Below are positions 16,176 to 24,109 of a stretch of 33,963 nucleotides of DNA, one piece after another. Each line of letters starts with the position of its first letter. Position 1 is the stretch's first letter. The notes beneath the pieces are model-generated. The model did not search any database. It was not told where the DNA came from and saw nothing but the letters and a program-made list of their open reading frames with translations. This DNA comes from Deltaproteobacteria bacterium (lineage in GTDB: Bacteria > Desulfobacterota > WTBG01 > CAIYCZ01 > CAIRTM01): positions 1-33,963 of the forward strand of contig JAJRXD010000077.1 of the NCBI GenBank assembly GCA_024276465.1, given 5' to 3'. A program made the translations under genes and the position numbers.

Positions 16176-18152
16176 TTAACGATCTTTCTGTCTGTTGGCA
16201 TTAATGCCTTCCGGAATCTCAAGGCTGAAAAAATCAGGATCAGTCAAATCAAGAAGCAGACGATTTACATCTGTTTTTAGTTCAGAGGTATGAATTTTCC
16301 GGCTGAACTGAACCAGAAATAACCTTGATTCTTCTAAGAATTCCGCGCTATGCGCCATCTTTTTGTTTTCAAGTATTACAATAGCCTTTAAAAGAATATC
16401 CCTGAATTCATCTTCTAATACTGGATTGTTGATAAGTATTTCTGATATTTCCTGTGCATTTTCATAAAAAGACCGTGTATATTCCTGCAGGGTTGTATTA
16501 TTTTTTAAAACCTCATCGCGGAATGCCCTGAAAATGCTGAGAGATATATCATCAGGTCCGGCCATTTCAGGACTTTTAATGGAAACTGAAAAAGGGCATG
16601 GAATAAGGTCCACATTAAAATCAGGATTTTCATTTTCATCAACAGTAACAGGAAGGTTTTTTTTGGTCAGATAGCCCTTTGCCTCAACAGTAATTAAGGT
16701 CTGACATGCAGGAAGTGTGATTGAATAAAAACCCGTTGAATCAGTAGTTGTTTCAGCGCCATGGTCTGTGATTATGCTGGCATCAGGAATAGTTTTACCT
16801 GTAATTATATCTGATACAAAACCCTGAATGTTTCCAGATGAGAAAGGATCAAGAATAAAGTTCAGATTCACTGTCTCTCCTGAGACAACGTCGGTACTAT
16901 GATTATCTGTAATATAACATCTTTGTGCTGCTTCAACTATATATGTCCCTGGTAAAATATTTTCAATTAAGTAAGAACCATCATTCTGGCTTGTGGTGGA
17001 AATTCCGGATTGTTCTTCTAAAATTATCACAGCACCGCTAATTGTGTGGTTGTCACTGCTGTCAAAAACTTTGCCTGAGATGTTCCCAAGGGGCTCAAGG
17101 GGCAGGTTGGCTGTTGTAGGGAAACCCTGATTAACGAAAAGCTCAATTTTCATTGTAGCAAATCCCTGTTTTTGTGCTGTCATGCTTGAAGTGCAATAAC
17201 TGGTATAAACCTCATAGGTTCCGTCATGCTTACTGTAACTGATTGCTCCGGTATCAGTTACAAGCTTTACTTCTCCAACAGGTTCCTGCGTAATAAAATC
17301 GGTAATAACCCCTCTTATTAATCCGAATCCATTTTTTGAAGGCAGCAGTTCAATATCAATTCGTGCAGATTCCGGAAAAGGATACAATGTGATGTTCTTG
17401 AAAGAAAATTGATAATCAGGTGCACTGGCAATCAATGATGTAAAGCCGATAGCAGTATTTACAGAGTAATTAGCAATGTCAGTTAAAGATGATTGTCCGG
17501 TTTGTGAAACAACACGGGCATCATTAATTATTAAACCGGAACATCTGTTTTTCAGCACTCCTGAAACTGTTACATTACTAACCGGGGCCTTGTGCAGATA
17601 AACAACAATATTGTTATTGCTGTCAGGGGAAATCATGATGTTTCTGATTGTTTTACTTGTAAACCCGGGTGCTGCCACACTGATATCAGAAAAGCCGGAA
17701 GGTGTGAGCATCTGAAAAGCACCATTCTCGTCAGATGTTGCCAATCCTCCAATGTCAGTTGCTATAAATGCGCGGTTGATCGGCTTTTTACTGCTGAAAT
17801 TAAATATCCTGCCTTCTAAATATGCTGTTTCAGTAGAAGAAGGGGTAATCCTTAAATCAACGATTGCAGTCTGCCCGGGTGCTGCATGAATTCCTGTGAG
17901 CAGGTTGGACGAGTATCCGGGGGCAGACACATAAATATCATAAAGATTTGGTGGAACGCGTAAAAAGAAAGCACCGGCAGAAGTTTTCGTGGCAATACCG
18001 GTTGTGGTGGAAATTATTGCGCCGTTAATTACAGCATTATTATACGAACTGTAAACAGTGCCTTTTATAAGGCTCGGCTCTATTGCATAAATAATATTGT
18101 AATTAAGTAAAACAAAAAAGATTGAAGCAGATAAAGCATTGCTAATCTTCAT
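16176..18152 (-). CDS. secreted protein with six carboxypeptidase-regulatory-like repeats and a helical tail
   Basis: 658 residues. A signal peptide (residues 1-23, MKISNALSASIFFVLLNYNI then IYAIE) is followed by six Ig-like carboxypeptidase-regulatory-like repeats starting near 28, 111, 195, 275, 356 and 440. Each has the pattern G-x-[VI]-(x)n-I-x-[GDN]-A-x-[VI] and then G-x-[FY] and a [AT]-P/K-G-[YF] turn (for example GYSSNLL, GFTSKTI, GFATMKI, GYLTKKN). Residues about 521-658 are helical; SIFRAFRDEVLKNNTTLQEY resembles the FRD-x-x-L segment found at the C-terminus of some secreted repeat proteins. No enzyme domain is present. Its start lies inside the end of the 71-residue gene, so translation is probably coupled. 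Function unknown; cell-surface or periplasmic binding is likely. Confidence 0.8.
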   Translation of the reverse strand: MKISNALSASIFFVLLNYNIIYAIEPSLIKGTVYSSYNNAVINGAIISTTTGIATKTSAGAFFLRVPPNLYDIYVSAPGYSSNLLTGIHAAPGQTAIVDLRITPSSTETAYLEGRIFNFSSKKPINRAFIATDIGGLATSDENGAFQMLTPSGFSDISVAAPGFTSKTIRNIMISPDSNNNIVVYLHKAPVSNVTVSGVLKNRCSGLIINDARVVSQTGQSSLTDIANYSVNTAIGFTSLIASAPDYQFSFKNITLYPFPESARIDIELLPSKNGFGLIRGVITDFITQEPVGEVKLVTDTGAISYSKHDGTYEVYTSYCTSSMTAQKQGFATMKIELFVNQGFPTTANLPLEPLGNISGKVFDSSDNHTISGAVIILEEQSGISTTSQNDGSYLIENILPGTYIVEAAQRCYITDNHSTDVVSGETVNLNFILDPFSSGNIQGFVSDIITGKTIPDASIITDHGAETTTDSTGFYSITLPACQTLITVEAKGYLTKKNLPVTVDENENPDFNVDLIPCPFSVSIKSPEMAGPDDISLSIFRAFRDEVLKNNTTLQEYTRSFYENAQEISEILINNPVLEDEFRDILLKAIVILENKKMAHSAEFLEESRLFLVQFSRKIHTSELKTDVNRLLLDLTDPDFFSLEIPEGINANRQKDR

Positions 18153-18357
18153 CGGATTTTTCTAAGGTGAAAGGCGATTCAGGGTTTTCGCTGATTTTAG
18201 AAGTTGTTTTTTTTAAAAGACAAATGGGATCATGGTCAATTTCGATCTCTTCATAACAGTCCTGTGCATCAGGAATAATTCTGGATAATTCTTTATAATA
18301 TTTCTCCTGTTCAACAACATTCATTCTGTCTACTAAACGTTTATCCTTAATTTCCAT
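18142..18357 (-). CDS. small acidic protein of unknown function (71 residues)
   Basis: I do not recognise a family. It is a real gene because an excellent ribosome-binding site (AAGGAGGT, 8 bases before the ATG) precedes it, it sits 29 bp after merR, and its stop overlaps the start of the repeat-protein gene by 11 bp. The protein has no signal peptide or membrane segment, is rich in Glu, Asp and Lys, and carries two cysteines (DAQDCYEE and HDPICLLKK). Its N-terminal half could form a helix (VVEQEKYYKELSRII). It ends in TAG; reading through would add 13 residues before TAA. Confidence 0.7.
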   Translation of the reverse strand: MEIKDKRLVDRMNVVEQEKYYKELSRIIPDAQDCYEEIEIDHDPICLLKKTTSKISENPESPFTLEKSDED

Positions 18358-18386
18358 GTAATACTACCTCCTTGATCATAATTTTA

Positions 18387-18746
18387 TTATAGATTTTTAC
18401 TGAGCATATCAGATATTTTTTTCATCTCATCATGAATTTCATGCAGGGTTGTAATATATTTTTTCTGAGAAAAATTAAGAGGGAGTTGATTGTCCTGAAC
18501 ATTGATTTTCTTAAGTTTTTTCTTTGCACCTGCTATTGTAAATCTGTCATTATATAACATTTTTTTTATTTTTAAAATCGACTCGAGATCTTTTTTTCTA
18601 TAGAGCCTTTGATTTGATTTGGTTCTGTAGGGTTTTACCAGTTTGAACTCTGATTCCCAGTACCTCAAGATATAGGGTTCAACACCGGTTATTTTACTTA
18701 CTTCCCCGATTTTAAAATAAAGTTTATCTGGTATAACTGGAGTCAT
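18387..18746 (-). CDS. MerR-family transcriptional regulator
   Basis: 119 residues. A MerR winged helix fills residues 10-78: FKIGEVSKITGVEPYILRYW is the helix-turn-helix and RLYRKKDLESILKIKKMLY the wing and following helix. A short C-terminal helix (HEIHDEMKKISDMLSKN) probably dimerises. There are no metal-binding cysteines or effector domain, so it belongs to the short MerR group (MlrA/HspR-like) whose ligand is unknown. Location directly after ihfA in a pheS-pheT-ihfA-merR order is common in Deltaproteobacteria and Gammaproteobacteria, from memory. No strong ribosome-binding site is visible. Confidence 0.9.
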   Translation of the reverse strand: MTPVIPDKLYFKIGEVSKITGVEPYILRYWESEFKLVKPYRTKSNQRLYRKKDLESILKIKKMLYNDRFTIAGAKKKLKKINVQDNQLPLNFSQKKYITTLHEIHDEMKKISDMLSKNL

Positions 18747-18790
18747 ATATTTTTAAAAATATAACAATTTTCAGGTTAATAGTTTTCTGC

Positions 18791-19066
18791 TCAGTTATTC
18801 AAAGCCTTTTTTAAAACCGGGCTTGCTCTGAATGTCAGAACACTGCGGGCAGAAATTTCAATTTCTTCACCTGTCTGAGGATTACGGCCACGCCTGACTT
18901 TTTTTGAACGAATATTAAAATTCCCGAAACCTGATATTTTTACTTTTTCCCCGTTTTCCAGCTCTGATCTCATTATTTCAAAGATGAGCTCGATAATCTG
19001 CCCGGATTCCTTTTTTGAAAGCCCTACTTTTTCATAAATAGTTTCAATAATGTCTGCTTTTGTCAT
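18791..19066 (-). CDS. ihfA: integration host factor alpha subunit
   Basis: 91 residues from the ATG at 19066, chosen because an AGGAGG ribosome-binding site lies just upstream and MTKADIIETIYEKVGLSKKE is the standard family start. A longer frame open to 19183 only reads back into the repeat element. The DNA-binding arm GRNPQTGEEIEISARSVLTF is the IHF/HU signature (residues about 61-80), and KISGFGNF precedes it. IHF bends DNA in nucleoid organisation, recombination and RpoN-dependent transcription; the last is relevant here because two RpoN-type promoters occur in this window. Its place downstream of pheT is conserved in many proteobacteria. Confidence 0.94.
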   Translation of the reverse strand: MTKADIIETIYEKVGLSKKESGQIIELIFEIMRSELENGEKVKISGFGNFNIRSKKVRRGRNPQTGEEIEISARSVLTFRASPVLKKALNN

Positions 19067-19094
19067 TGTGTTAGTTCCTCCTGTTTTGAAAAAG

Positions 19095-19255
19095 CAAATT
19101 TGATGGCTTCGTAAAAAGTCCAACTTCTGCGTTGCGCTGTATCCTTTCCCGACATTAATCGGGATACAGTAAGTACGACTCATTCCTCAGGATTTGCGCG
19201 CCTTGAATTTGAAGCTTTTTACTTTGCCATCGTTTTTTACGAGTTCATCAAATTT
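19095..19255. repeat. MITE-like inverted-repeat element between pheT and ihfA
   Basis: The left end caaatttgatggcttcgtaa (from 19095) is nearly the reverse complement of the right end, whose core is tttttacgagttcatcaaat (19235-19254). Apart from a few mismatches, the outer 22-24 bases pair. Inside is a further hairpin around cccga...tcggg (about 19149-19163), so most of the 160 bp can fold. The right end covers the last bases of the pheT stop codon, and the left end stops 29 bp before the ihfA start. I recall closely similar gatggcttcgtaaaaagtc sequences dispersed in deltaproteobacterial genomes, but could not verify this. No transposase is encoded. Confidence 0.75.
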
Positions 19256-21665
19256 AATTTCTTAGTTCCGCACCTATTTCCCTTGATAGATAACTTAGCA
19301 TGTTATCATGAATTTTATTTACTTCATTGTCAGTAAGTGTCCTTTCAAAAGATTGAAATTTAATTCTGTAAGCAAGACTTTTTTTGCCAGGAGCAATTTT
19401 ATCACCATGGTAGTAATCAAATAAGTTTATGTCGTTAATTAATTTATGTTTAAAGGATCTGATTGTTTCAAGAACTTTTTCTGATGGAATCTCTTTGTCT
19501 ACAATCAATGCTATGTCACGAAAAATTGCAGGGTACTTAGAGAACGGCCTGAAAGAAACCGTATCAGAATAATGCATCGAAATAAGATCAAAATCAAGGT
19601 CGAAAACAGATACACTGGTTTCAATCTCAAATTTTTCCAAAACATCAGGGTGAACTTCACCCATTACCCCTGCAACAGAATCATTAATGTACAGGGCCAA
19701 CATTTTTTTTGGGGTAAAATAGGGCTCTTCAATATTTTTCAAACAATAACAGGACTCAATATGGAGTTGATCCATAAGAGTCTCTACAGAGCCTTTGATA
19801 TCATAAAAGTCAATTTTATGCTGTTGCTGGTTCCAGATTTCTTCATATCTGTATCCTGAAACAAGTCCGGCTATCCTTTTTGATTCAGCAGGAAGATTGC
19901 TTTCCGGCTGCAGAAGGAAGGTATTGCTTATCTCAAAAATTTTTTCTGATTTACACTTGTTGTTCAGGTTTTCTTTTAGATTCATCAACAGGCTGGGCAG
20001 CAGAGTTGTTCGCAGTACAGACTGTGCAGATGACAGTGGGTTTAAAATCCTTACCGGGTTGCGTCGCAAGTCTGTCTTGTGAAGATTAAGAAACCTGAGG
20101 AGTTCGGGCGCAATAAAGCTGTAGTTGATTACCTCGTAGAATCCCTGTGCAACAAAAATGTCGCGGATTAGTGATGTAAGGTAAAAAGATTTATTCCTTG
20201 AGCATGAAGACATGGTAACTTTTGGATATTTTACGGGAATCTGGTCGTATCCTTTAATTCGGCATACCTCCTCAATAAGGTCTATATCGGAACAAAGGTC
20301 ATATCGAAAGCTGGGTGGCGTTGCTTGAATAGTCTCAGGGTTATCTGCAGAAACATGAATGTTCAGTCTTTTCAGAATTTTTTTTATCTCTTCTGCCTTG
20401 ATTTCCAGTCCTGTTGTTTTGCCTGTTTTTTTAACACTCAGCATTATTGGTTTATTGTCGTTTAAAGGGCCAGGGTATTTGTCTATAAACCCTTTTAAAA
20501 TCCTCCCCCCTGAAAGCTGCGAAATAAGCATTGCAGCTTTATTTAAGGCAGGGATAACACCATTAATGTCAACACCCTTCTCAAAGCGCAGTGATGCCTC
20601 TGTTTTAAGTTCAAGTGCGCTGCTTGACCTTGAGATTGAAGAAGGGGTAAAAAAAGCGCTCTCAAGAAGTACACCTGTTGTTTTGGGTGAAACACCTGAA
20701 TCAAGCCCACCCATGATCCCGCCAATCGCTACAGGAATTTCAGTGTTGCATATTAAAAGGGTGTCCTCACTCAGCTGTCTTTCAACCTCATCAAGGGTAA
20801 CGAATTTTTCTCCCTTTGCAGCTCTTCTGACAATGATTTTATTACCTTTAATCATGCTGATATCAAAAGCATGCAGAGGCTGTCCCCACTCAAGCAGCAC
20901 GTAGTTTGTAATATCAACAATATTATTTATTGAGCGGACACCGCAAGTCTCAAGCCTTCTTCTCATCCACAACGGGGAAGGGCCAATGCTGACATCAGAT
21001 ACAACCCGCGCTGCATAGCGTGGACATAATTCCGGTGCATTGATCTCCACGGAAATTTCATTTGCCACTGGACTGCCGGTTTCAGGAACAGTAATGTCAG
21101 GAATAACTTCCCTGATATTGAAAATAGCAGCAATTTCTCTTGCGAGCCCAATGATGCTCAAACAATCAGACCGGTTAGGAGTAATACCCAAATCAAAAAC
21201 CGTGTCAGACAAACCAAGAGATTCAGCAAGTGACATTCCGGGTTTTGCATCATCAGGCAGAACCATGATTCCACTGCTGTCATCACCCAGGCCCAGTTCT
21301 GTTTCAGAACATATCATGCCATCGGAAAGTTCACCCCTGATTTTTGAGCGTTTGATTTTTATACTGTTTTCAAGAACAGCCCCCTCAAGGGCAAGGGGTA
21401 CTTTAAGCCCCTTATGAAGATTGGGTGCACCACAAACAACAGAATAACTCTTTTCTCCGGCAGATACTTTTGTCAGTGACAGCTTGTCAGCATTGGGATG
21501 AGGAGATATTTCAACTATTTCACCAACAGCTATATTGTCCCACTGCTGCCCGTAATGTATAACTTCTTCAACCTCAATGCCTGCCATTGTGAGTCTGTCA
21601 GCAAGATCATTCAGTGGGATATCGGTTGTAATGTAATCCCTGAGCCAGTTAATGCTTAATAACAT
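19254..21665 (-). CDS. pheT: phenylalanyl-tRNA synthetase beta subunit
   Basis: 803 residues, the normal full bacterial length. The order is: N-terminal MLLSINWLRDYI; an EMAPII-like tRNA-binding domain (about 40-150, with SPHPNADKLSLTKV and YSVVCGAPN); the B3/B4 editing core with GITPNRSDCLSIIGLAREIA; the B5 region (LEIKAEEIKKILKRLNI); the inactive catalytic-like fold; and the C-terminal ferredoxin-like anticodon-binding domain (FSKYPAIFRDIALIVDKEIP, then SFERTLTDNEV). It forms the alpha2-beta2 enzyme with PheS, encoded just upstream. An AAAGG ribosome-binding site 8 bases before the ATG supports the start. A MITE-like element abuts its stop codon. Confidence 0.97.
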   Translation of the reverse strand: MLLSINWLRDYITTDIPLNDLADRLTMAGIEVEEVIHYGQQWDNIAVGEIVEISPHPNADKLSLTKVSAGEKSYSVVCGAPNLHKGLKVPLALEGAVLENSIKIKRSKIRGELSDGMICSETELGLGDDSSGIMVLPDDAKPGMSLAESLGLSDTVFDLGITPNRSDCLSIIGLAREIAAIFNIREVIPDITVPETGSPVANEISVEINAPELCPRYAARVVSDVSIGPSPLWMRRRLETCGVRSINNIVDITNYVLLEWGQPLHAFDISMIKGNKIIVRRAAKGEKFVTLDEVERQLSEDTLLICNTEIPVAIGGIMGGLDSGVSPKTTGVLLESAFFTPSSISRSSSALELKTEASLRFEKGVDINGVIPALNKAAMLISQLSGGRILKGFIDKYPGPLNDNKPIMLSVKKTGKTTGLEIKAEEIKKILKRLNIHVSADNPETIQATPPSFRYDLCSDIDLIEEVCRIKGYDQIPVKYPKVTMSSCSRNKSFYLTSLIRDIFVAQGFYEVINYSFIAPELLRFLNLHKTDLRRNPVRILNPLSSAQSVLRTTLLPSLLMNLKENLNNKCKSEKIFEISNTFLLQPESNLPAESKRIAGLVSGYRYEEIWNQQQHKIDFYDIKGSVETLMDQLHIESCYCLKNIEEPYFTPKKMLALYINDSVAGVMGEVHPDVLEKFEIETSVSVFDLDFDLISMHYSDTVSFRPFSKYPAIFRDIALIVDKEIPSEKVLETIRSFKHKLINDINLFDYYHGDKIAPGKKSLAYRIKFQSFERTLTDNEVNKIHDNMLSYLSREIGAELRN

Positions 21666-21708
21666 TTCAGAGCCTTTTATAAATCAGCAACCATGTTAAA
21701 AGATTTCA

Positions 21709-22725
21709 TCAAAATTGAGATAAAAACCTGAGATCATTTTCAAAAAAAAGCCGGATGTCATTTATGCTGAATTTCAGCATGGCAATTCTTTCAATACCAA
21801 GACCAAAGGCAAAGCCGGAAATTTTATCAGGGTCATAGCCAACATTTTTAAACACCTCCGGGTGAACCATGCCGCATCCAAGAATTTCAAGCCAGCCAGT
21901 GGAGGAACAGACTCGACAGCCATTACCTCTGCACATCACACATTGTATGTCTACCTCAGCGCTTGGTTCAGTAAAGGGGAAAAAACTTGGACGGAATCTG
22001 ATTAAAGTATCGTTATCAAATATCTGCTGAATAAGAATGGTAAGCACACCCTTTAAATCAGCCATTGATATGTCCTCATCAATCATAAGACCTTCAAGCT
22101 GATGGAACATGGGGGTATGCGAAACATCAGAGTCACACCTGTATACTTTTCCGGGACAAATAATTCTAAGGGGAGGAGAAGTTTTCTGCATTGTCCGTAT
22201 TTGAACAGGGGAGGTGTGGGTTCTAAGCAGTACCTCGTCAGATATATAAAAAGTATCGTGCATGTCCCGGGCAGGATGATCTTTCGGTATGTTGAGGGCT
22301 TCAAAGTTGAAAAAATCAAGCTCAACCTCAGGGCCTTCAATAATCTCAAAACCAAGTGATGAAAAAATACCCACGATTTTATCGGTTATTACTGTAACAG
22401 GATGTTTGCTTCCAAGGGGGCTCTTCCTGCCTGGCAGGGTTACATCCAGCTCCTGTTCCAGAATCTTCTGCTTTTTTTTTAACTCCCGTGATCTTTTAAG
22501 AGCCTCATCAACAGAACTTTCAATATCCTTTTTTAATGTGTTTACTTTTTTTCCTAATGAAGCCCTCTTCTCAGGTGAAACATTTTTAAGCTCTTTAATT
22601 AAATGTGTAATGGATCCATTGCGGCCAATATATCGACTTTTAAATTGATATATTTCAGTCTCGGAAACAAGGTGCTGAAGTTGTTTTCTATATTCATCTT
22701 TAATTTTAACAAGTTCTTCTTCCAT
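21709..22725 (-). CDS. pheS: phenylalanyl-tRNA synthetase alpha subunit
   Basis: 338 residues. An N-terminal coiled coil (residues 1-85) that contacts tRNA is followed by the class II catalytic domain. Visible motifs are HPARDMHDTFYI, the motif 2 region PMFHQLEGLMID, and motif 3 FAFGLGIERIAML near the C-terminus. A four-cysteine zinc-like insertion (CVMCRGNGCRVC) precedes GWLEILGCGMVHPEV, as in many bacterial PheS proteins. The enzyme charges tRNA-Phe together with PheT. The gene lies 156 bp downstream of rplT; I saw no leader peptide or attenuator in that gap and no strong ribosome-binding site at the start. Confidence 0.97.
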   Translation of the reverse strand: MEEELVKIKDEYRKQLQHLVSETEIYQFKSRYIGRNGSITHLIKELKNVSPEKRASLGKKVNTLKKDIESSVDEALKRSRELKKKQKILEQELDVTLPGRKSPLGSKHPVTVITDKIVGIFSSLGFEIIEGPEVELDFFNFEALNIPKDHPARDMHDTFYISDEVLLRTHTSPVQIRTMQKTSPPLRIICPGKVYRCDSDVSHTPMFHQLEGLMIDEDISMADLKGVLTILIQQIFDNDTLIRFRPSFFPFTEPSAEVDIQCVMCRGNGCRVCSSTGWLEILGCGMVHPEVFKNVGYDPDKISGFAFGLGIERIAMLKFSINDIRLFFENDLRFLSQF

Positions 22726-22881
22726 GAATTCAGGTGTTATGAGGTTGCTGGTTGATTGTTATGTTTGGCTGCTGTGAGATTAATTAAACACAACACTGAG
22801 ACTCATACAGCCTTAGCAAAAACAGAAAGTATTACAGTGCATTTCTTAGTGGATTCTGACGTGCTGCGACTGTTTTCAGGA

Positions 22882-23262
22882 TCAAGCATTTGAAGCTGTT
22901 TGAGGCCCACCTAAATTATCCCTTGCTATTTTAACAAGGTTTGAAAAAGAACCCGGATCATTTATTGCCATGTCAGATAAAATTTTTCGATCAATTGAAA
23001 CATTAGCCTTTTTAAGTCCGGAAATCAGCTGGCTGTAATTGATTTCGTTAATGCTGGCTGCAGCACTGATTCTTGTAATCCATAACCTTCTGAAATCACG
23101 CTTTTTTGTTCTTCTATCTCTGTAGGCAAAATTCAGGGCTCTTTCAACAGATTCTTTTGCAATGCGAAACAGCTTGCTCCTTGGTCCTCTATAGCCTTTT
23201 GCCAGCTTCAGCACCCTTTTTCTTCTTCTTCGTAACTTAAATCCTCTTTTTACTCGTGGCAT
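22882..23262 (-). CDS. rplT: 50S ribosomal protein L20
   Basis: 126 residues, a few more than the usual 117-120 because of a C-terminal tail (GGPQTASNA). The start MPRVKRGFKLRRRRKRVLKL and the stretch GYRGPRSKLFRIAKESVERA are diagnostic. L20 is a primary 23S rRNA-binding assembly protein and in some bacteria represses its own operon by binding the mRNA. An AAAGG ribosome-binding site precedes the ATG. The order infC-rpmI-rplT is the standard bacterial operon. Confidence 0.98.
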   Translation of the reverse strand: MPRVKRGFKLRRRRKRVLKLAKGYRGPRSKLFRIAKESVERALNFAYRDRRTKKRDFRRLWITRISAAASINEINYSQLISGLKKANVSIDRKILSDMAINDPGSFSNLVKIARDNLGGPQTASNA

Positions 23263-23348
23263 TTCAAAAAACCTTTCAATAAAATTTCAGTTCTCATTAA
23301 TAACTAACAATCAATTCACCTGTTTAAATTTAATTCTCAGTGTTTTCA

Positions 23349-23546
23349 CTAAGCATAAGGCAGAAGCCTGCGAACATTTTTCATGTCCGCCATGTTGATC
23401 AGAGCAGATTTTCTCAAATTGCGTTTTCTTTTACGGCTTTTTGGAGTCAGTATATGGCTTGCATAGGCCTTTGACCTTTTCAGCTTTCCGGTGCCAGTCA
23501 GCTTGAAACGTTTCGCTGCACCCCTGTTAGTTTTCATTTTTGGCAT
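23349..23546 (-). CDS. rpmI: 50S ribosomal protein L35
   Basis: 65 residues, normal length, with the family pattern [20 protein letters not shown] and [17 protein letters not shown] strong ribosome-binding site (GAGGAG) precedes the ATG. It ends in TAG, and the very next codon is TGA, a tandem stop. This matters for the TAG question in this window, because readthrough of the first stop would add just one residue. Confidence 0.98.
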   Translation of the reverse strand: MPKMKTNRGAAKRFKLTGTGKLKRSKAYASHILTPKSRKRKRNLRKSALINMADMKNVRRLLPYA

Positions 23547-23580
23547 TTATTTTATTTCTCCTCTTAATTTATTGATGTTT

Positions 23581-24108
23581 TTATCCGTTTTTATCTTTTT
23601 TCTTCGGAGCTAACATCATAATCATATTTCGTCCCTCTGATTTTGCTTCCTGTTCAATGGTCCCGACTTCAGCTAACTCTTCTGAAATGTTTTGAAGTAA
23701 TTTTCTGCCCTGCTCCTTAAAACGCATCTCTCTTCCCCGAAAGACCATGGTTATTTTAACTTTGTTCCCTTTTTCAAGAAATTCGAGAATGTGCCGCATT
23801 TTTACTTCAAGATCATGTTCGCCGGTAAAAGGGCGAAATTTTATCTCTTTTGTATGGACAGTATGCTGGGTTTTCTTCTTAACATTTTTTTTGCTTTGCT
23901 GATATTTGAACTTCCCATAATCCATTAAACGGCATACCGGTGGGTCAGCATTGGGGGATACCTCTACAAGATCAAACCCCTGAGTTTTAGCAATCTCTAA
24001 CGCTTTTTTCAGTTCAAGAATCCCCAGCTGAGCTCCTTCTGCCCCAATAACCCTGAGAAGGGGAGCTTTTATTGTATCATTTATACGTGGTCCTTTTTTC
24101 TTTTCTAT
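23581..24108 (-). CDS. infC: translation initiation factor IF-3, predicted AUA start
   Basis: 175 residues if initiated at the ATA at 24106-24108. There is no ATG, GTG or TTG in the right place. The frame is open upstream through GPRINDTIKAPLLRVIGAEG, the standard IF-3 N-domain, and the only ATG begins internally at MDYGKFKYQQSKK. A GGGAGG ribosome-binding site lies 9 bases before the ATA, and the thrS stop is one base away. infC is known to use rare start codons (AUU in E. coli), which lets IF-3 repress its own translation; AUA would serve the same purpose. The C-domain (KEIKFRPFTGEHDLEVKMRH, GRNMIMMLAPKK) is complete. Confidence 0.93.
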   Translation of the reverse strand: MEKKKGPRINDTIKAPLLRVIGAEGAQLGILELKKALEIAKTQGFDLVEVSPNADPPVCRLMDYGKFKYQQSKKNVKKKTQHTVHTKEIKFRPFTGEHDLEVKMRHILEFLEKGNKVKITMVFRGREMRFKEQGRKLLQNISEELAEVGTIEQEAKSEGRNMIMMLAPKKKDKNG

Positions 24109-24109
24109 G

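Noticed and set aside
19067-19183. Upstream extension of ihfA by 39 codons
   Set aside because: It reads only into the inverted-repeat element; a strong AGGAGG site and the conserved N-terminus place the start at 19066.
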